From assembly GCA_009885525.1 (NCBI GenBank), contig VFKN01000005.1, forward strand, positions 1-35,317: DNA of 35,317 bases, in the 5' to 3' direction. The position numbers and the translations under genes were made by a program. Below, one piece after another: positions 34,079-35,317 of this stretch. This stretch comes from Anaerolineaceae bacterium. GTDB taxonomy: Bacteria; Chloroflexota; Anaerolineae; Anaerolineales; Villigracilaceae. The stretch's first letter is position 1. Every line of letters begins with the position of its first letter. A model generated the notes under the pieces. The model was not told where the DNA came from and searched no databases. It saw only the letters and a list, made by a program, of their open reading frames with translations.

Positions 34079-34711
34079 CTATTGCTTGCGCGACTCCTTA
34101 ATCATGACGAGGCTGCCCTTACCGCCGGGAACCGCACCATTAATGGCGAGTAGGTTACGTTCCACATCCACCATAACAACTTTGATGTTCTGTGCAGTCA
34201 CGCGATCCACACCCATATGGCCCGAGTTTCGGTGTCCTTTATAGACACGACCCGGTGTAGTACCCGATCCACTAGAACCGGGTGCACGATTGCGGTCAGA
34301 CGTACCGTGTGTGGCGTTCATGCCGTGAAAGTGATAGCGCTTTACAACACCGGCAAAACCCTTGCCTTTGCTAACACCAATCACATCCACGCGCTCACCA
34401 ACCACAAAAGCATCAGCAACAGTGACTTTATCGCCAACTTTGAGTCCATGGTCTTTGCTTCGAAATTCGCGCAGGAAGCGCACAGGGGAAATTTCATTAG
34501 CTTTCAAGTGACCCAATTGACCGTTTGTAAGACGCTTGGGATTCACTTCGCCAAAGCCCAGTTGCACCGATGAATAACCCTCCTTCTCGGGCATACGAAC
34601 CTGGGTAACATAACACGGCCCAGCTTCGATGAGGGTTACCGTAAAGGCAACACCTTTCTCATCGAAGATCTGGGTCATGCCGATCTTCTTACCAATTAGC
34701 CCTTTCAACAT
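34079..34711 (-). CDS. rplC: 50S ribosomal protein L3
   Basis: A 210-residue L3, close to the peptidyl-transferase centre. Start MLKGLIGKKIGMTQIFDEKGVAFTVTLIEAGPCYVTQVR; the extended loop reads FHGMNATHGTSDRNRAPGSSGSGTTPGRVYKGHRNSGHMG. The ATG at 34711 is used, with AAAGGAG ten bases upstream; a TTG at 34717 is in frame but too close to that site. A 176-base gap separates it from rpsJ. Confidence 0.97.
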   Translation of the reverse strand: MLKGLIGKKIGMTQIFDEKGVAFTVTLIEAGPCYVTQVRMPEKEGYSSVQLGFGEVNPKRLTNGQLGHLKANEISPVRFLREFRSKDHGLKVGDKVTVADAFVVGERVDVIGVSKGKGFAGVVKRYHFHGMNATHGTSDRNRAPGSSGSGTTPGRVYKGHRNSGHMGVDRVTAQNIKVVMVDVERNLLAINGAVPGGKGSLVMIKESRKQ

Positions 34712-34737
34712 ACTCAATTTTCTCCTTTAGAAAAAAG

Positions 34738-34875
34738 TGACGAGACTGTCAACCGGGGCAGCGGTTGCATCATCTCCGTGCAGTGCAGTCAGATGGTCTG
34801 GTGCGAAGCATTTATATCGGTTCTACACACAGATCAGCTCTTGCGCTGTCTCAAAATATCCGCAAATTCTTGCGG
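34738..34875 (-). promoter_or_regulatory. candidate structured RNA leader between rpsJ and rplC
   Basis: The 176-base gap has no gene. Several short stems can form: CCGCAA/TTGCGG (34860-34875), AACCG/CGGTT around CTGCCC (34751-34766), and CATCT/AGATG further in. A GAGAC/GTCTC pair (34848-34852 with 34742-34746) could close them into a multi-branched fold just upstream of the rplC ribosome binding site. This is hand folding, without energy values. A ribosomal-protein leader or attenuator is possible. Confidence 0.35.
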
Positions 34876-34887
34876 TTATTAAGTTAA

Positions 34888-35196
34888 TTAAATCTTAATC
34901 TCGATATCAACACCTGCAGGCAGGTTTAAACGCATCAACATATCAATTGTTTTTGAATCAGGATCCAAAACATCGATCAAACGATTATGTGTGCGGATCT
35001 CAAAATGCTCATGTGAATCCTTGTCAATAAATGCAGAGCGACGTATTGTAAAGCGTTCTATCTTGCTTGGCAAGGGTACGGGGCCCACAACTTGTGCGCC
35101 AGTACGTTCAGCGGTTTCAACAATGCGTTTCGCGGATTGATCGAGAACGCGATGATCATAAGCCTTAAGGCGGATACGAATTTTCTGTTTTGCCAT
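34888..35196 (-). CDS. rpsJ: 30S ribosomal protein S10 (NusE)
   Basis: A 102-residue S10, which also acts as NusE in transcription antitermination. [46 protein letters not shown] and [19 protein letters not shown] are the family signatures. It follows tuf after 12 bases. The unusual gap to rplC follows it. Confidence 0.98.
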   Translation of the reverse strand: MAKQKIRIRLKAYDHRVLDQSAKRIVETAERTGAQVVGPVPLPSKIERFTIRRSAFIDKDSHEHFEIRTHNRLIDVLDPDSKTIDMLMRLNLPAGVDIEIKI

Positions 35197-35208
35197 TATC
35201 TCTCTACC

Positions 35209-35317
35209 TTACTCAATGATCTTAGTAACGACACCCGCGCCGACGGTCAGACCGCCCTCGCGAATAGCGAACTTGGAACCCTGCTCAAGTGCAACAGGCA
35301 CAATCAACTGGACGGTC
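35209..35317 (-). CDS. tuf: elongation factor Tu, C-terminal end only
   Basis: The last 35 residues of EF-Tu: [21 protein letters not shown], then [13 protein letters not shown] and the stop. This is domain 3, which contacts aminoacyl-tRNA. The gene is cut by the window edge, so its start and any defect upstream cannot be seen. The order tuf-rpsJ is the usual junction of the str and S10 operons. Confidence 0.96.
   Translation of the reverse strand, partial: TVQLIVPVALEQGSKFAIREGGLTVGAGVVTKIIE

Noticed and set aside
34747..34752. TTGACA on the - strand as the -35 box of an rplC promoter
   Set aside because: No acceptable -10 box lies 16-18 bases downstream; that position reads TAAAGG, part of the ribosome binding site.

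Overview
The window looks like a piece of a Chloroflexota chromosome, most likely class Anaerolineae. This is inferred from the whole picture, not from a marker search: zinc-ribbon forms of S4, S14, L24 and L36, a 7TM-type histidine kinase, a methylase-MazG gene of the YabN type, a large mosaic surface protein, and many short palindromic repeats of the kind that litter the gaps between Anaerolineae genes. No rRNA, tRNA, CRISPR array, transposase or prophage gene was seen.

The window has two halves. The left half (1-18021) is accessory and mostly on the + strand. It starts with a VOC/glyoxalase-fold gene and a 20-codon stump of a HAD phosphatase cut by a repeat. Next comes an aldehyde-catabolism cluster: an aldehyde dehydrogenase and a UPF0303 haem-binding-type protein on +, facing a B12-dependent diol/glycerol dehydratase on -. 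The dehydratase has fused large and medium subunits plus a separate small subunit. A DJ-1/PfpI protein is divergent from it. Together these could turn a vicinal diol or glycerol into an aldehyde and then an acid, in the cytosol; there are no microcompartment genes and no reactivase here. The Obg GTPase follows, then a single-chain membrane histidine kinase-NarL response regulator, a DUF433/DUF5615 toxin-antitoxin-like pair, a 736-base gene-free stretch full of hairpins, a 1286-residue secreted protein (beta-helix, InlB-type repeats, BspA-type repeats, DNRLRE-like end), and a small membrane protein translationally coupled to a DedA protein. A perfect palindromic terminator closes that unit against the convergent mazG.

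The right half (18118-35317, all - strand) is the str-S10-spc-alpha ribosomal super-operon, read right to left: tuf (3' end only), rpsJ, rplC, rplD, rplW, rplB, rpsS, rplV, rpsC, rplP, rpmC, rpsQ, rplN, rplX, rplE, rpsN, rpsH, rplF, rplR, rpsE, rpmD, rplO, secY, adk, map, rpmJ, rpsM, rpsK, rpsD, rpoA, rplQ, truA, rplM, rpsI. mazG follows. Order is canonical with two departures. infA is missing between map and rpmJ, where a promoter-like sequence sits instead. A 176-base structured gap separates rpsJ from rplC.

The items most worth a second look are the membrane-tethered kinase-regulator fusion with two palindromes upstream, the fused B12 dehydratase facing a haem/cobalamin-type binding protein, mazG with a truncated methylase lobe and a repeat-like segment read in frame, the missing infA with its replacement promoter, and the rpsJ-rplC leader. 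None is proven to be a new system from sequence alone.
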